Positions 1 to 8,703 of a stretch of 64,000 nucleotides of DNA are shown here, one piece after another. Source of the stretch: Streptomyces cyaneofuscatus (GTDB lineage: Bacteria > Actinomycetota > Actinomycetes > Streptomycetales > Streptomycetaceae); contig NZ_JOEM01000013.1 of NCBI RefSeq assembly GCF_000718135.1, forward strand, positions 299,524 through 363,523, in the 5' to 3' direction. The notes beneath the pieces are model-generated. The model was given only the letters and a program-made list of their open reading frames with translations, ran no database searches and was not told where the DNA came from. Position 1 is the first letter of the stretch, and each line of letters opens with the position of its first letter. The position numbers and the translations under genes were made by a program.

Positions 1-201
1 GTGGTCGACTGCTCACGCCTCGACTTCTGCGACTCCACCGGGCTGAACGTGCTGCTCGGTGCCCGCCTCAAGGCGGAGGCGGTCGGAGGAGGGGTTCATC
101 TGGCCGGAATGCAACCGGTCGTGGCGAGAGTCTTCGAGATCACCGGCGCCGAGGCGGTCTTCACCGTCCACGCCACCCTCGAAGACGCTCTCCGGACCTA
201 G
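1..201 (+). CDS. STAS-domain anti-sigma factor antagonist, 5'-truncated by the window edge
   Basis: This is the C-terminal part of a SpoIIAA/RsbV-like STAS protein. Such proteins release sigma factors by binding a kinase-type anti-sigma factor, and are switched off when that kinase phosphorylates a conserved Ser/Thr. Visible here is the core FCDSTGLNVLL, with the phosphoacceptor expected in the D-S-T-G segment, followed by the usual alpha/beta C-terminal half ending in ALRT. A whole family member has about 110 residues, so roughly 40 N-terminal residues lie outside the window. The GTG at base 1 is probably an internal Val. The next gene encodes an ATP-binding kinase-like protein of the partner type, about 200 bp downstream, which fits a partner-switching module. 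Which sigma factor is controlled cannot be told. Confidence 0.8.
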   Translation: MVDCSRLDFCDSTGLNVLLGARLKAEAVGGGVHLAGMQPVVARVFEITGAEAVFTVHATLEDALRT

Positions 202-399
202 ATCCGGTACGGTGCGCTCGCGCGTCGTCCCTGATGGCGGCCGTGCTACGCGATCGGCAGCCCGAAGTGGGTGTCGTAAGGGTGCGGCCGGGCAGGAGAC
301 CCCCGTCGGCATCCCGCAAAGATCCGGCAGACTCGGTAACTGATCATTTCTGTTCAATCGCGACATGGCGACATGGCGAATCGGTGAGGTGAAGCGCTG

Positions 400-891
400 A
401 TGAGCACCACCCGGCAGCATCCGCCGGGCGACCTCGGCCGCGAGCCGGAAGGAGCGGGCGTAGCCTCGCCCGTTCCGGCCGAGCGGCAGTGGCGCACGCT
501 CTCGCTCGGGCAGGCCAGCGGCATCGTTCCGATGGCCCGTGATTTCGCCCGGCAGGCCCTGCACGACTGGGGGTGGCTCCCGGCGTCCAGTGCGGACCGC
601 CGGGCCGCGGCCGAGGACGTCCTGCTGGTCGTCTCCGAGCTCGTGACCAACGCCTGCCTGCACGCCGAGGGCCCCGAAGAGCTCCGGATCGGCCGTACGT
701 CCAAGGCGCTGCGCGTCGAGGTCGTCGACCGGGGAGCCGGCCAGCCCGCCCCCCGTACGCCGCACCGCGCCGGCCGCCCCGGCGGACACGGCATGTTCAT
801 CGTGCAGCGCCTCTGCCTGGACTGGGGCGTGCAGCGTACGCCGGAGGCGCCGGGCAAGACCGTTTGGGCGGAGCTCGCCGCCCCCGCGTAG
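400..891 (+). CDS. ATP-binding anti-sigma factor / serine kinase (RsbW-SpoIIAB type HATPase)
   Basis: A 163-residue protein with a GHKL-type ATPase domain (HATPase_c_2) in its last 120 residues. The N box is seen as VSELVTNACLHA, the G1 box as VVDRGAGQPAP and the G2 region as GGHGMFIVQRL. The first 40 residues are low complexity. Streptomyces genomes carry many such single-domain kinases, which bind a sigma factor or phosphorylate a STAS antagonist. The ATG at 400 is preceded by a GGTGAGG stretch at a suitable distance. Its placement after a STAS gene suggests they are partners, although the 198-bp gap means they need not be one transcript. The specific target is unknown. Confidence 0.82.
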   Translation: MSTTRQHPPGDLGREPEGAGVASPVPAERQWRTLSLGQASGIVPMARDFARQALHDWGWLPASSADRRAAAEDVLLVVSELVTNACLHAEGPEELRIGRTSKALRVEVVDRGAGQPAPRTPHRAGRPGGHGMFIVQRLCLDWGVQRTPEAPGKTVWAELAAPA

Positions 892-913
892 CCCGCAGTC
901 ATCCCGCACACCG

Positions 914-940
914 AAGAGCGCGCCGATCCGGCGCGCTCTT
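914..940 (+). terminator. Intrinsic terminator after the anti-sigma kinase gene
   Basis: A perfect 12-bp inverted repeat (AAGAGCGCGCCG and its complement) with a 3-base loop, followed by TGTCTT. It lies 22 bases after the kinase stop codon and separates that gene from the surface-protein locus. Confidence 0.8.
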
Positions 941-1058
941 TGTCTTCCCTCCATCAGGCCCCGGGCGTACCTTGAGCGCCCAATCTGATGTGTCGTCAGT
1001 AACCTGCGCCCGTACGGATCGTGGCGCGCGGCGACGTCCGGCATGAGGGGAACACGAG

Positions 1059-1784
1059 GTGTCGAACCAGAAGCGGACAGCTCTCGCGCTGACGGCGGCG
1101 CTCACGGTCGCGATGGCGGGCTCGGTGGTCCTGATGGCCGCGCCCGCCGCCCGCGCCGAGGTCGTGGACGTCAACTACCAGTGTGAGACGCCCATCGGGC
1201 CCAAGGGGGCCGTCTCGCCCATAGACATCAAGAGCGTCAAGAGCGGCAGCGGCTACAAGCTCACCATGTCCTTCCAGAAGGGCGTCTCCTCCAGCCCGGT
1301 CGAACTGGGCAAGGGAGCGATGAACCCGAGCGCCGTGATCGAGGTGGGCGGTGCGGAGACGGGGAAGGTCCAGGTCTCGGGACCGGCGAACGCCGAGGCG
1401 ATTCCGGCCAACACCCCTATCAAGATCAGTGACTTGTCGGGGACGTACACCCCGAAGAAGAGCGGCAAGGTCACTTTCACCGCCGGGGTGCTCACCATCA
1501 AGGCGCTCGGTACGACCACGACCTGTACGCCGAAGAACAGTCCCGGGCCTTCGCTGGAACTCGATGTCGCAGGTGCCGATGGCTCGACGGGGGGCTCCAC
1601 GGGCGGTTCGACGGGAGGCGGCTCGACCGGCACCGGAGGCAGTGGCTCCGGCGGCGGCGAACTGCCGAAGACCGGCCCGCTCGACTCGGCGGCCGCGCTC
1701 GGCACCCTCGGCGGGACCGTGCTGCTGACCGGGGCGGCCGGAGTGCTCTGGCTGACCCGGCGAGGGCAGCGCCCCACGGGCTGA
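1059..1784 (+). CDS. Secreted LPXTG-anchored surface protein with one YxC-TPIG domain
   Basis: A 241-residue exported protein. Residues 1-34 form a signal peptide (KR, hydrophobic stretch, cleavage near AARAE). Residues about 36-165 form one domain that starts with YQCETPIG and ends with TTTTCTP; the two cysteines may pair. It resembles DUF6801-type actinobacterial surface domains, but that is from memory and unverified. A Gly/Ser/Thr linker follows, then a sortase signal: LPKTG near residue 204, a hydrophobic helix and a TRRGQR tail. The GTG start at 1059 has GAGG just upstream. The same domain recurs as the second domain of the LAATG protein at 3798. The protein is probably covalently wall-anchored; its ligand is unknown. 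Confidence 0.75.
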   Translation: MSNQKRTALALTAALTVAMAGSVVLMAAPAARAEVVDVNYQCETPIGPKGAVSPIDIKSVKSGSGYKLTMSFQKGVSSSPVELGKGAMNPSAVIEVGGAETGKVQVSGPANAEAIPANTPIKISDLSGTYTPKKSGKVTFTAGVLTIKALGTTTTCTPKNSPGPSLELDVAGADGSTGGSTGGSTGGGSTGTGGSGSGGGELPKTGPLDSAAALGTLGGTVLLTGAAGVLWLTRRGQRPTG

Positions 1785-1816
1785 ACGCCTCGACCGTCAG
1801 CGTGAGGAAACCGCCC

Positions 1817-2749
1817 ATGCCGCGCTCGACCCCGTACGAACGTCTGCCGTCGACCTGGTACGTACGCCTGCTCCTCGCCCTGGTTCTGGTGCTGCTCGTC
1901 GCCCCTCCGGCGGCGGCCCGCGAAGGTGCGGGCTGGACGGCCCGGCCCGCGGGGGCCGGGAGTGGCGGCCGGGACGCCCGGCCGTACGTCTACCTGGAGG
2001 GCGCCCCCGAGACGGTGCTCCAGGACCGGCTCTCGGTGACCAACCCGGCCCGCGCCCCGCTGACCGTACGGCTGCGGGGCGACGGCCGGGCCGGGCCGTG
2101 GCTCCGGTTCGCGGCGGACACGGTCACCGTGCCGGCCCGGACCCGCGCCGACGTGCCCTTCGCGCTGGCCCTGCCGGGCAACGCGACGCCGGGCGACCTC
2201 GCGGGGGAGATCGTGGCGTCGGCGGACGGGGGCGAGGAGAGGCGCGTACCGGTACGGGTGCGGGTCGGCGGCCCCACCCTGGCGGCGCTCACCGTGGAGG
2301 ACGTCGAGGTGTCGGGCCGGACCATCCGGTACGCCCTGGTCAACCGGGGCAACACACCCCTGCGGCCGCGGCTGGCCGTGCGCGCGGACGGGGTGTTCGG
2401 CACGCTGCTGGACCGCCCGGCCCGGCCGCTGGACGTGGAGCTGGCCCCCGGCCGCCGGGTGGAGTGCACCGAACCCTGGCCGGACGCCCCGGCGTTGGAC
2501 TCCGTCACCGTACGTCTGCGGGTCGCCGCGGAGGGCGGGGCGCGGGACGAGGCGACGGCCTCGGCGGCGTACGTCCCGGTGGGTCCGGCCGTCGGAGGCG
2601 GGCTCCTGCTGCTCGGCGTACTGGCGGTGCTCGGCACGGGCGTGTACCGGCGCCGCCCTCGCAGGGGGGCGCGAGAAGCCGAGGCGGACGACGAGCTGCA
2701 ACCGGCCGAAGAAGCACGGCCCCTGGCGAAGGCGGGAGCGGAATCGTGA
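1817..2749 (+). CDS. Membrane-anchored WxL-interacting-protein-like (DUF916-like) surface protein
   Basis: A 310-residue protein with a signal peptide (residues about 10-35), two predicted beta-sandwich regions, one C-terminal transmembrane helix (GGGLLLLGVLAVLGTGVY) and a charged cytoplasmic tail. The pattern YVYLEGAPETVLQDRLSVTN, then PWLRFAADTVTVPARTRADV and a PGNATPGD turn, is the layout of DUF916/WxLIP proteins, which in Firmicutes bind peptidoglycan and WxL partners. This is inference from pattern, not a search result. ATG 1817 is chosen over the in-frame GTG at 1802 because GAGGAAA at 1804-1810 is well spaced for it. The stop overlaps the next start (GTGA), so the two genes are translationally coupled. 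Confidence 0.6.
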   Translation: MPRSTPYERLPSTWYVRLLLALVLVLLVAPPAAAREGAGWTARPAGAGSGGRDARPYVYLEGAPETVLQDRLSVTNPARAPLTVRLRGDGRAGPWLRFAADTVTVPARTRADVPFALALPGNATPGDLAGEIVASADGGEERRVPVRVRVGGPTLAALTVEDVEVSGRTIRYALVNRGNTPLRPRLAVRADGVFGTLLDRPARPLDVELAPGRRVECTEPWPDAPALDSVTVRLRVAAEGGARDEATASAAYVPVGPAVGGGLLLLGVLAVLGTGVYRRRPRRGAREAEADDELQPAEEARPLAKAGAES

Positions 2750-3819
2750 GGCAATACCCGGGCAGTGGAAGCCGTACAACGACAACTCTCGTGCTGCTTC
2801 TGTCCGTTCTCCTGGCGCTCGTAGCTCCGACCGCACAGGCTGCCGATGGCGACGCCCCCTCCGTCACCCTCTCCAAGAAGGAGGCGGGCAAGGGCGGTGA
2901 GATCACCGTCAAGGGCGGCGGCTGGCGCTCCGAGGCGTTGCTGATGCTCCTGATCTGCGGCCGGTCCACCCCGGAGCGGGGCGTGATCGGCGGCACCAAC
3001 TCCTGCGCCAACGCCGACGGCCGGGCCGTCACCACCGACAAGAAGGGCGCCTTCAGCAAGAAGCTGCCGGTGGCCGAGCCGCCCGAGCCCTGCCCCTGCG
3101 TGGTGCACGTCGCCACGGTGACCGGCGAACAGGCCCTGGTCGACGCGGTGTTCACGGTGGCGGGCCACCCCACGGCCCCGCTGCCGCCCCCGGCCGACGA
3201 GGGAAGGCTCGCGGTGCTGGCCACCACCCGGCTGGAGGGCGAGAGTTCGCTGCTCACCTGGTTCGGCGCCCCGCCCGCCCGGCAGTTGGTCTTCACCGTC
3301 GGCAATCTGGGGTCCGCGCCCGTGGAGGACCCGGTCTTCGAGATCGGCACGGCGCACGGCGTCTACGCCCCGCAGTGGGAGGAACGCCAGTGGCGCGGCA
3401 CGGTCGCGCCCGGCTCCAAGGCGCGGATCAAACTGCCGGTCGAACTCTCCGCCGGTGCGCACGGCGACTACCAGGTCTCCCTGCGGTACGGGACGAAGGT
3501 GCTGGCCGAACAGCCGTGGGGGGTGAGCCGCCCGTGGGGCGTCACGCTCTTCTGGGTGCTGCTCTGCCTGGTCGTCCCGGCCGCCGTCTTCCGTATCGGC
3601 ATGGCCGTCGTGGACAAGGTCCGCCCCCGCCCCGCCGGCCTGGTGGCCCGCCACGCGCACCGCACGCGTACGCCCGCCGCCCAGGCTCCCCCCGCCCCGG
3701 CCGCGCTGCCGTGGTTCACCCAGGACTCCGCACCGCCCGACATCCGGCGTTCCGCACCGCCGGAGAACCGACCCCCACCCACGACGAAGGGACAAGCGTG
3801 GACACGCAACGGAGGATGA
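2746..3819 (+). CDS. Secreted membrane-anchored protein with neocarzinostatin-like Ig-fold domain
   Basis: A 357-residue protein: signal peptide ending near TAQAADG (residue about 32), then a domain of about 110 residues with four cysteines (LLICG, NSCAN, EPCPC) and the pattern VTLSKKEAGKGGEITVKGGG. This resembles the Ig-like neocarzinostatin apoprotein fold, also used by non-toxin surface proteins. A second beta-rich region follows, then a helix VTLFWVLLCLVVPAAVF and a Pro-rich cytoplasmic tail. GTG 2746 overlaps the previous stop. The 3' end overlaps the next gene by 22 bases, so the four genes 1059-5192 look like one operon. No catalytic motif is seen. Confidence 0.62.
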   Translation: MRQYPGSGSRTTTTLVLLLSVLLALVAPTAQAADGDAPSVTLSKKEAGKGGEITVKGGGWRSEALLMLLICGRSTPERGVIGGTNSCANADGRAVTTDKKGAFSKKLPVAEPPEPCPCVVHVATVTGEQALVDAVFTVAGHPTAPLPPPADEGRLAVLATTRLEGESSLLTWFGAPPARQLVFTVGNLGSAPVEDPVFEIGTAHGVYAPQWEERQWRGTVAPGSKARIKLPVELSAGAHGDYQVSLRYGTKVLAEQPWGVSRPWGVTLFWVLLCLVVPAAVFRIGMAVVDKVRPRPAGLVARHAHRTRTPAAQAPPAPAALPWFTQDSAPPDIRRSAPPENRPPPTTKGQAWTRNGG

Positions 3820-5192
3820 GCGCGGCCGGGATCGCGCTGATGCTCGGCGGCGCGGGCATCGTGCTGGCCGCGAGCCCGGCCCAGGCCGCCGAGGTCAGTT
3901 ACGCGACGGAGTGCGTTCCGCCGCCGATCTCGGGACTGCCGCCGGTCCAGGGCACCACGAAGGTGCTGCTGACCGCCCCGGCCGAGGCGAAGGTCGGCGA
4001 CGAGATCGAGGTCGTCTGGAAGACGGTCGACGCCGCGTCCAGGAACCCGGACGTGCTGGACCTGGGCAAGGACACGGTGAAGCCGACCGGCACCATCACG
4101 CTGGGCGGTGCGGCGAGCGGCGAGCTGAAGCTGGAGGGCCCCCGGCAGAACCCGCCCATCCCCAAGAACAGCCCCATGCTGCTGCCCGACATGAAGGCCA
4201 AGCTGAAGCTGGAGAAGGCCGGGGAGATCACGCTCACCCCGGGCGCGTACACGATCAACGTCTCGAAGCCGATCTCCACGGACACCAAGTGCGCGCCCAA
4301 GGAGACGGTTCAGCCGGGCGCCACGATCAAGGTGACGGAGGGGGGCTCCAGCACGGGCGGCACCACATCCGGAGGTACGGACTCCGGCGGTACGACGACG
4401 GGGGGCACGACCACCGGGGGCACCACGACCACCGGAGGCACCGACTCCGGCGGCACCACCGACGGCGGCGCGACCACCGGAGGCACGACTACCGGAGGCA
4501 CCGACTCCGGCGGCAGCACCGGCGGCAGCGGAGGCGAGACCGACTTCCCCGGCAAGGAGGTCTCCGTCGCCTACGCCTGCAAGACCCCCATCGGCGACAA
4601 GAACGCCACCTCCCCGGTCCGGATCAGCGCCAAGAAGAACGGCGGTGCCTACGACCTCACCGTGAAGTTCAGCAAGTCCGTGATGGACAGCCCCATCGAC
4701 ATTCCGGCGGACCAGGTCAAGCCGTCCATGGAGGTCAAGCTCGGCGGGGCCGACCAGGGCACGGTCACGGTCGAGGGGCCGCTGAACAAGGAGGTCATCA
4801 AGACCGGCGCCCCGATCGAGATCCCGGACCTCACCGGCACGTACAAGCCCGGCGCGAGCGGCAAGTCCACGCTCAGCCCGGGCGTCCTGACGGTGATGGC
4901 CGCCGGTACGACGACGACCTGCACCCCGCCCGCCGATGTGACGGTCTCCCTGGAGCTGGACACCTCCGCCCAGCCGGGCGGCGCGTCCGGAGGGACGGGT
5001 TCCACGGGCTCCAGCGGCGGCACCACGACCGCGTCCGGCGGCGGTACGGACTCGGGCGGCGGCCTGGCGGCCACCGGCGCCGGGGGCGACGGCGCCCTGC
5101 GCGCGCTCGGCCTGGTCGCGGGTACGGCGATCCTGCTGGGCGGAGCGGTGTTCACGTTCACCCCGTGGCGGCGGCTGCGCTCCCCCCGCTGA
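3798..5192 (+). CDS. Two-domain LAXTG-anchored surface protein with Gly/Thr repeat linker
   Basis: A 464-residue exported protein. A signal peptide ends near SPAQAAE. Domain 1 (residues about 34-180) is a divergent member. A linker of repeated GGTT/GGTDS units follows (residues about 183-250), then domain 2 (residues about 255-385), which is close to the domain of the 1059 gene: both begin Y-x-C-x-TPIG, contain an SGK-T-GVLT segment and end TTTTCTP. The C terminus has LAATG, a hydrophobic helix and an RRLRSPR tail; LAXTG is the signal used by class E sortases in Streptomyces. GTG 3798 has GAAGGGA about 8 bases upstream, whereas the ATG at 3816 abuts its GGAGG. The protein is probably sortase-anchored to the wall. 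Confidence 0.72.
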   Translation: MDTQRRMSAAGIALMLGGAGIVLAASPAQAAEVSYATECVPPPISGLPPVQGTTKVLLTAPAEAKVGDEIEVVWKTVDAASRNPDVLDLGKDTVKPTGTITLGGAASGELKLEGPRQNPPIPKNSPMLLPDMKAKLKLEKAGEITLTPGAYTINVSKPISTDTKCAPKETVQPGATIKVTEGGSSTGGTTSGGTDSGGTTTGGTTTGGTTTTGGTDSGGTTDGGATTGGTTTGGTDSGGSTGGSGGETDFPGKEVSVAYACKTPIGDKNATSPVRISAKKNGGAYDLTVKFSKSVMDSPIDIPADQVKPSMEVKLGGADQGTVTVEGPLNKEVIKTGAPIEIPDLTGTYKPGASGKSTLSPGVLTVMAAGTTTTCTPPADVTVSLELDTSAQPGGASGGTGSTGSSGGTTTASGGGTDSGGGLAATGAGGDGALRALGLVAGTAILLGGAVFTFTPWRRLRSPR

Positions 5193-5208
5193 GCCGCGAC
5201 CGGGAGCC

Positions 5209-5247
5209 GGGCGTCGCCGGAAGAGACATGATCTTCCGGCGACGCCC
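5209..5247 (+). terminator. Strong intrinsic terminator closing the surface-protein operon
   Basis: A perfect 16-bp inverted repeat (GGGCGTCGCCGGAAGA and its complement) around a 7-base loop, 16 bases after the stop codon of the LAATG protein. There is no T-run, as is common for Streptomyces terminators. Confidence 0.85.
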
Positions 5248-5418
5248 CGGCATGCTCTGGGCTTGCTCAAATCGCCTGCCCCGCCTTGCCTGAGCAAGAT
5301 CGGCAAGGATAGGTTCCTTGGGCGGTTCTTCGCAGGAGCGAAGGCAACCATCCGAGCGCGGCGCCCTTCGGCAGGCTTGACCACCTGTCTGGTGCCGCAC
5401 ACGTGGAAAAGGAACAAC

Positions 5419-5787
5419 ATGAAGGTGACCTGGGGGAAGAAGGCTGCGACGGGTGTGCTCGCGGGCCTTCTGATGGCGTCCGGATTGACGCTGGCCACCG
5501 CGGCCCCGGCTCAGGCGGCCGGGGCGAAGTACACCTGCAAGGCCACACCCAGCCTCTCGCTGGGGCGTCCGGTGTCGACTTCTTCGTGCAAGAAGTCCGC
5601 CAAGGGGAAGACCGTCAAGCAGCACCGTGCCGTGCTCCTCTGCGACGTCGTACGCGGCCGCGGTGCCGAGCACCCCGTCACGTGGACGGTGTTCGGCAAG
5701 TGGAAGAAGCCCGCGGAGAAGTCCTCGGTGAAGTGCGGCTTCGGCAGCTTCCTGCGGAGCGTCAAGGTCGAGACCAAGGCCAAGTAG
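5419..5787 (+). CDS. Small secreted protein of unknown function
   Basis: A 122-residue protein with a clear signal peptide (KKAATGVLAGLLMASGLTLA, cleavage after APAQAA). The mature part has about 90 residues, is basic and carries four cysteines (YTCKA, TSSCKK, LLCDV, VKCGF), suggesting two disulfides. ATG 5419 follows AAAGGA at good spacing. I do not recognise a family. It stands alone between two terminators, after the surface-protein operon, and is convergent with the peptide transporter. Its small size, Cys content and net positive charge fit an extracellular or wall-associated protein. Confidence 0.7.
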   Translation: MKVTWGKKAATGVLAGLLMASGLTLATAAPAQAAGAKYTCKATPSLSLGRPVSTSSCKKSAKGKTVKQHRAVLLCDVVRGRGAEHPVTWTVFGKWKKPAEKSSVKCGFGSFLRSVKVETKAK

Positions 5788-5806
5788 CGGCGGCCGGCTG
5801 ACTGCC

Positions 5807-5890
5807 GGCCGCACGGTGGCATACGGAAACCGTCGGCCGCACGGTGGCATACGGAATCCCTCGGCCGCACGGTGGCATACGGAACGGGTC
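5807..5890. repeat. Three tandem copies of a 28-bp unit
   Basis: Copies start at 5807, 5835 and 5863, each beginning GGCCGCACGGTGGCATACGG. The period is exactly 28 and differences are confined to the last 6-7 bases of each unit. The first copy overlaps a 9-bp hairpin (5790-5812) just after the small secreted gene, and the last runs into the terminator at 5881. Confidence 0.9.
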
Positions 5891-5919
5891 CGCACGAACT
5901 TCTCGTGCGGACCCGTTCC
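5881..5919. terminator. Bidirectional terminator between convergent genes
   Basis: A perfect 17-bp inverted repeat (GGAACGGGTCCGCACGA and its complement) with loop ACTTC. It lies between the small secreted gene (plus) and the peptide transporter (minus), and so serves both. Confidence 0.88.
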
Positions 5920-5972
5920 TCGTACTCGGTACGTGCCGACCGGCAGCCGTCCCGCTGCTTGACCTGCTTGAC

Positions 5973-7472
5973 CTACTTGACGCCGCCCATGAGCGCGCGG
6001 ATCTTCCGCCCCGCCACCATGAACGCGAGGCCCGCGGCGACCGCCACGACGGCCTGGAGCGTGTAGTACGCGGCGTCGCCCAGCGGCGCGTTGAGCTTCG
6101 TGGTCCAGCCGTTCAGGGCGTTGCCCGTCGACGTGGCCAGGAACCACAGACCCATGATCTGGCCCACGAACATCTTCGGAGCCAGCTTCGTGGACAGCGA
6201 CAGGCCGACCGGCGAGAGGCACATCTCACCCATGGTCTGCGCAAGGTAGACGGCGAGCAGCCAGAAGACGGTGACCTTGCCGGTCTCGCTGTTGGCCGCG
6301 GCGGCGCCCGCCAGGCCCATGATGCCGAAGGAGCCACCGATGAGGAGCATCGCCAGGGCGAACTTCATCGGGGTGCTGGGCTCACGGTTGCGCTTGGCCA
6401 GCTTGACCCAGAGCGCGGCGAAGATCGGGGCCAGGATGATGACCATCGCGGGGTTGACCGACTGGAGCCAGGAGGCCGGGAACTCCCAGCCGCCGACGAA
6501 GCGGTCCGTCTTGTTGTCGGCGAAGATCGTCAGCAGCGAGCCGGACTGGTCGTAGATCATCCAGAAGAGGACGGCCGTGATGAAGAACCACACGTACGCC
6601 TTGATCTTCGGCCGGTCCTCGGCGGTCAGCGCCGGGTCGCGGAAGATCGTGATGAAGTAGATGATCGGCACGACGACGCCCAGTACCGCCAGGACGTTGA
6701 CGATGTGCTCGATGTTGTACGTACCCAGCGCGAGGTCGATGAGCAGCGCGGCGACCGCGAGGCCGGACCAGAGGCCCACCTTGCGCAGGACCTGCCGCCG
6801 CTCCTCCGGCGAAGCCGGCTTCGCGGGCAGCTTGCCGATGTCACCGAGGTGCTTGGCGCCGAGGACGTACTGGACGACCGCGAGGCTCATGCCGACACCG
6901 GCGACACCGAAGCCGAGGTGCCAGTTGACGTGCTCACCGAGGTAGCCGACGATCAGCGGCGCCGCGAGGCCACCGATGTTGATCGCCATGTAGAAGAGGG
7001 TGAAACCGGCGTCGCGGCGGGCGCTGGCCTGGCCCTCGTAGAGCTCGCCCACCATCGCCGAGATGTTCGGCTTCAGCAGACCCGTACCGACCGCGATCAG
7101 CGCGAGACCGAAGAAGAACGCGATGTCGCTCGGGAGCGCGAGGGTGAAGTGGCCGAGCGCGATGACGATGCCGCCGACCAGAACGGCCTTGCGGGCGCCC
7201 CAGAGGCGGTCGGCGACCCAGCCGCCGGGCATCGCGGCCATGTAGACGACAGCGTTGTACACACCGTAGATGGAGGCGGCCAGCGCCTCCTTGCCCTCCA
7301 GGGGGCCGTCGAGTACGGCGGCCACGAGGTACAGGGTGAGGATGGCCCGCATCCCGTACCAGGAGAAGCGTTCCCACATCTCCGTCATGAAGAGGGTGGC
7401 CATACCGCGGGGGTGGCCGAAGAAGGTCTTCTCGCCGGAATTCGGCGAGTCCTTCGTCAGGCTGGACGCCAT
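5973..7472 (-). CDS. Proton-dependent oligopeptide transporter (POT/PTR2 family, MFS)
   Basis: A 499-residue membrane protein of the POT family, which imports di- and tripeptides by proton symport. Both family signatures are visible: EMWERFSWYGMRAIL (the ExxERFxYY motif of helix 1) near residue 31, and FTLFYMAINIGG of helix 5. Twelve or more hydrophobic helices span the chain, and length is usual for bacterial members. The start is taken at the ATG whose first base is 7472, since AAGGA lies 7 bases upstream; the frame remains open further upstream without a comparable ribosome site. It is monocistronic, ending at the shared terminator at 5881, and has a long leader region. Confidence 0.92.
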   Translation of the reverse strand: MASSLTKDSPNSGEKTFFGHPRGMATLFMTEMWERFSWYGMRAILTLYLVAAVLDGPLEGKEALAASIYGVYNAVVYMAAMPGGWVADRLWGARKAVLVGGIVIALGHFTLALPSDIAFFFGLALIAVGTGLLKPNISAMVGELYEGQASARRDAGFTLFYMAINIGGLAAPLIVGYLGEHVNWHLGFGVAGVGMSLAVVQYVLGAKHLGDIGKLPAKPASPEERRQVLRKVGLWSGLAVAALLIDLALGTYNIEHIVNVLAVLGVVVPIIYFITIFRDPALTAEDRPKIKAYVWFFITAVLFWMIYDQSGSLLTIFADNKTDRFVGGWEFPASWLQSVNPAMVIILAPIFAALWVKLAKRNREPSTPMKFALAMLLIGGSFGIMGLAGAAAANSETGKVTVFWLLAVYLAQTMGEMCLSPVGLSLSTKLAPKMFVGQIMGLWFLATSTGNALNGWTTKLNAPLGDAAYYTLQAVVAVAAGLAFMVAGRKIRALMGGVK

Positions 7473-7964
7473 GGTCGATCCTTGCTGGTCGGGACGCGCT
7501 CGCCTCGTGAGCGGTGCGCGCCCGGTGGGGGGTAGCCGGCACCGGCGCGGCCGCACCCCATCCCCACGCCTGAGGGGGACTCGCCCCGGGGCCGGGCTCC
7601 GGTCGGAGCGTTCGGCGGCGGGGCGGGGGAAGTACCGCGTCGGGATCCACACCCGGATCGCGTTCACACGCTCCGGGCCCGGCTCACAGGTCATTCACTC
7701 AAGTCGGGCCGGCGCGAACCGACCCGACACACAGAAGAGACCCTTGGCGCTCATGGCGGCCCAAAGGTCCTTCATCAGTGCAACAGGCGTCGGGACACCA
7801 TACGACACGACACGGCGGCATATGGAAGGACTTGAGACATGGATCACAGGTAATAGTGGAACCAGGCTCCCATATTCAAAGGTCCATGTCTGGATTTCGA
7901 CGCTGACCCGCAGGCGGCGTCGCGGGCCTCACTCCGGAGGTCCCACCCGGACTACCATCAGTCC
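7473..7964. other. 492-bp intergenic region between divergent transporter and response regulator
   Basis: This holds the promoter regions of both genes. On the minus strand there is a possible 19-codon leader reading frame (7754 to 7695, MSAKGLFCVSGRFAPARLE) followed by a GC-rich imperfect hairpin, about 220 bases ahead of the transporter start. Its ribosome site is weak, so it may be chance. On the plus strand a TACCAT -10-like element at 7953-7958 sits just before the response regulator ATG. The stretch 7740-7880 is clearly less GC-rich than its surroundings, as expected for promoter DNA. No RNA gene was recognised. Confidence 0.4.
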
Positions 7965-8642
<678 letters not shown>

Positions 8643-8703
8643 CGTACGAAACAGCCATGTACCTCGACGACGCACCCATGCACCTCGATGACGCAGGACG
8701 ACG

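Noticed and set aside
1802..1816. GTG 1802 as the start of the WxLIP-like gene
   Set aside because: GAGGAAA, which would have to be coding in that case, is ideally placed for the ATG at 1817.
5158..6222. Long open minus-strand frame of over 350 codons opposite the small secreted gene
   Set aside because: Its product is low-complexity Arg/Gly/Pro sequence, it crosses two terminators and the 28-bp repeats, and real genes with signal peptide or transporter motifs occupy the same DNA. High GC makes such frames common.
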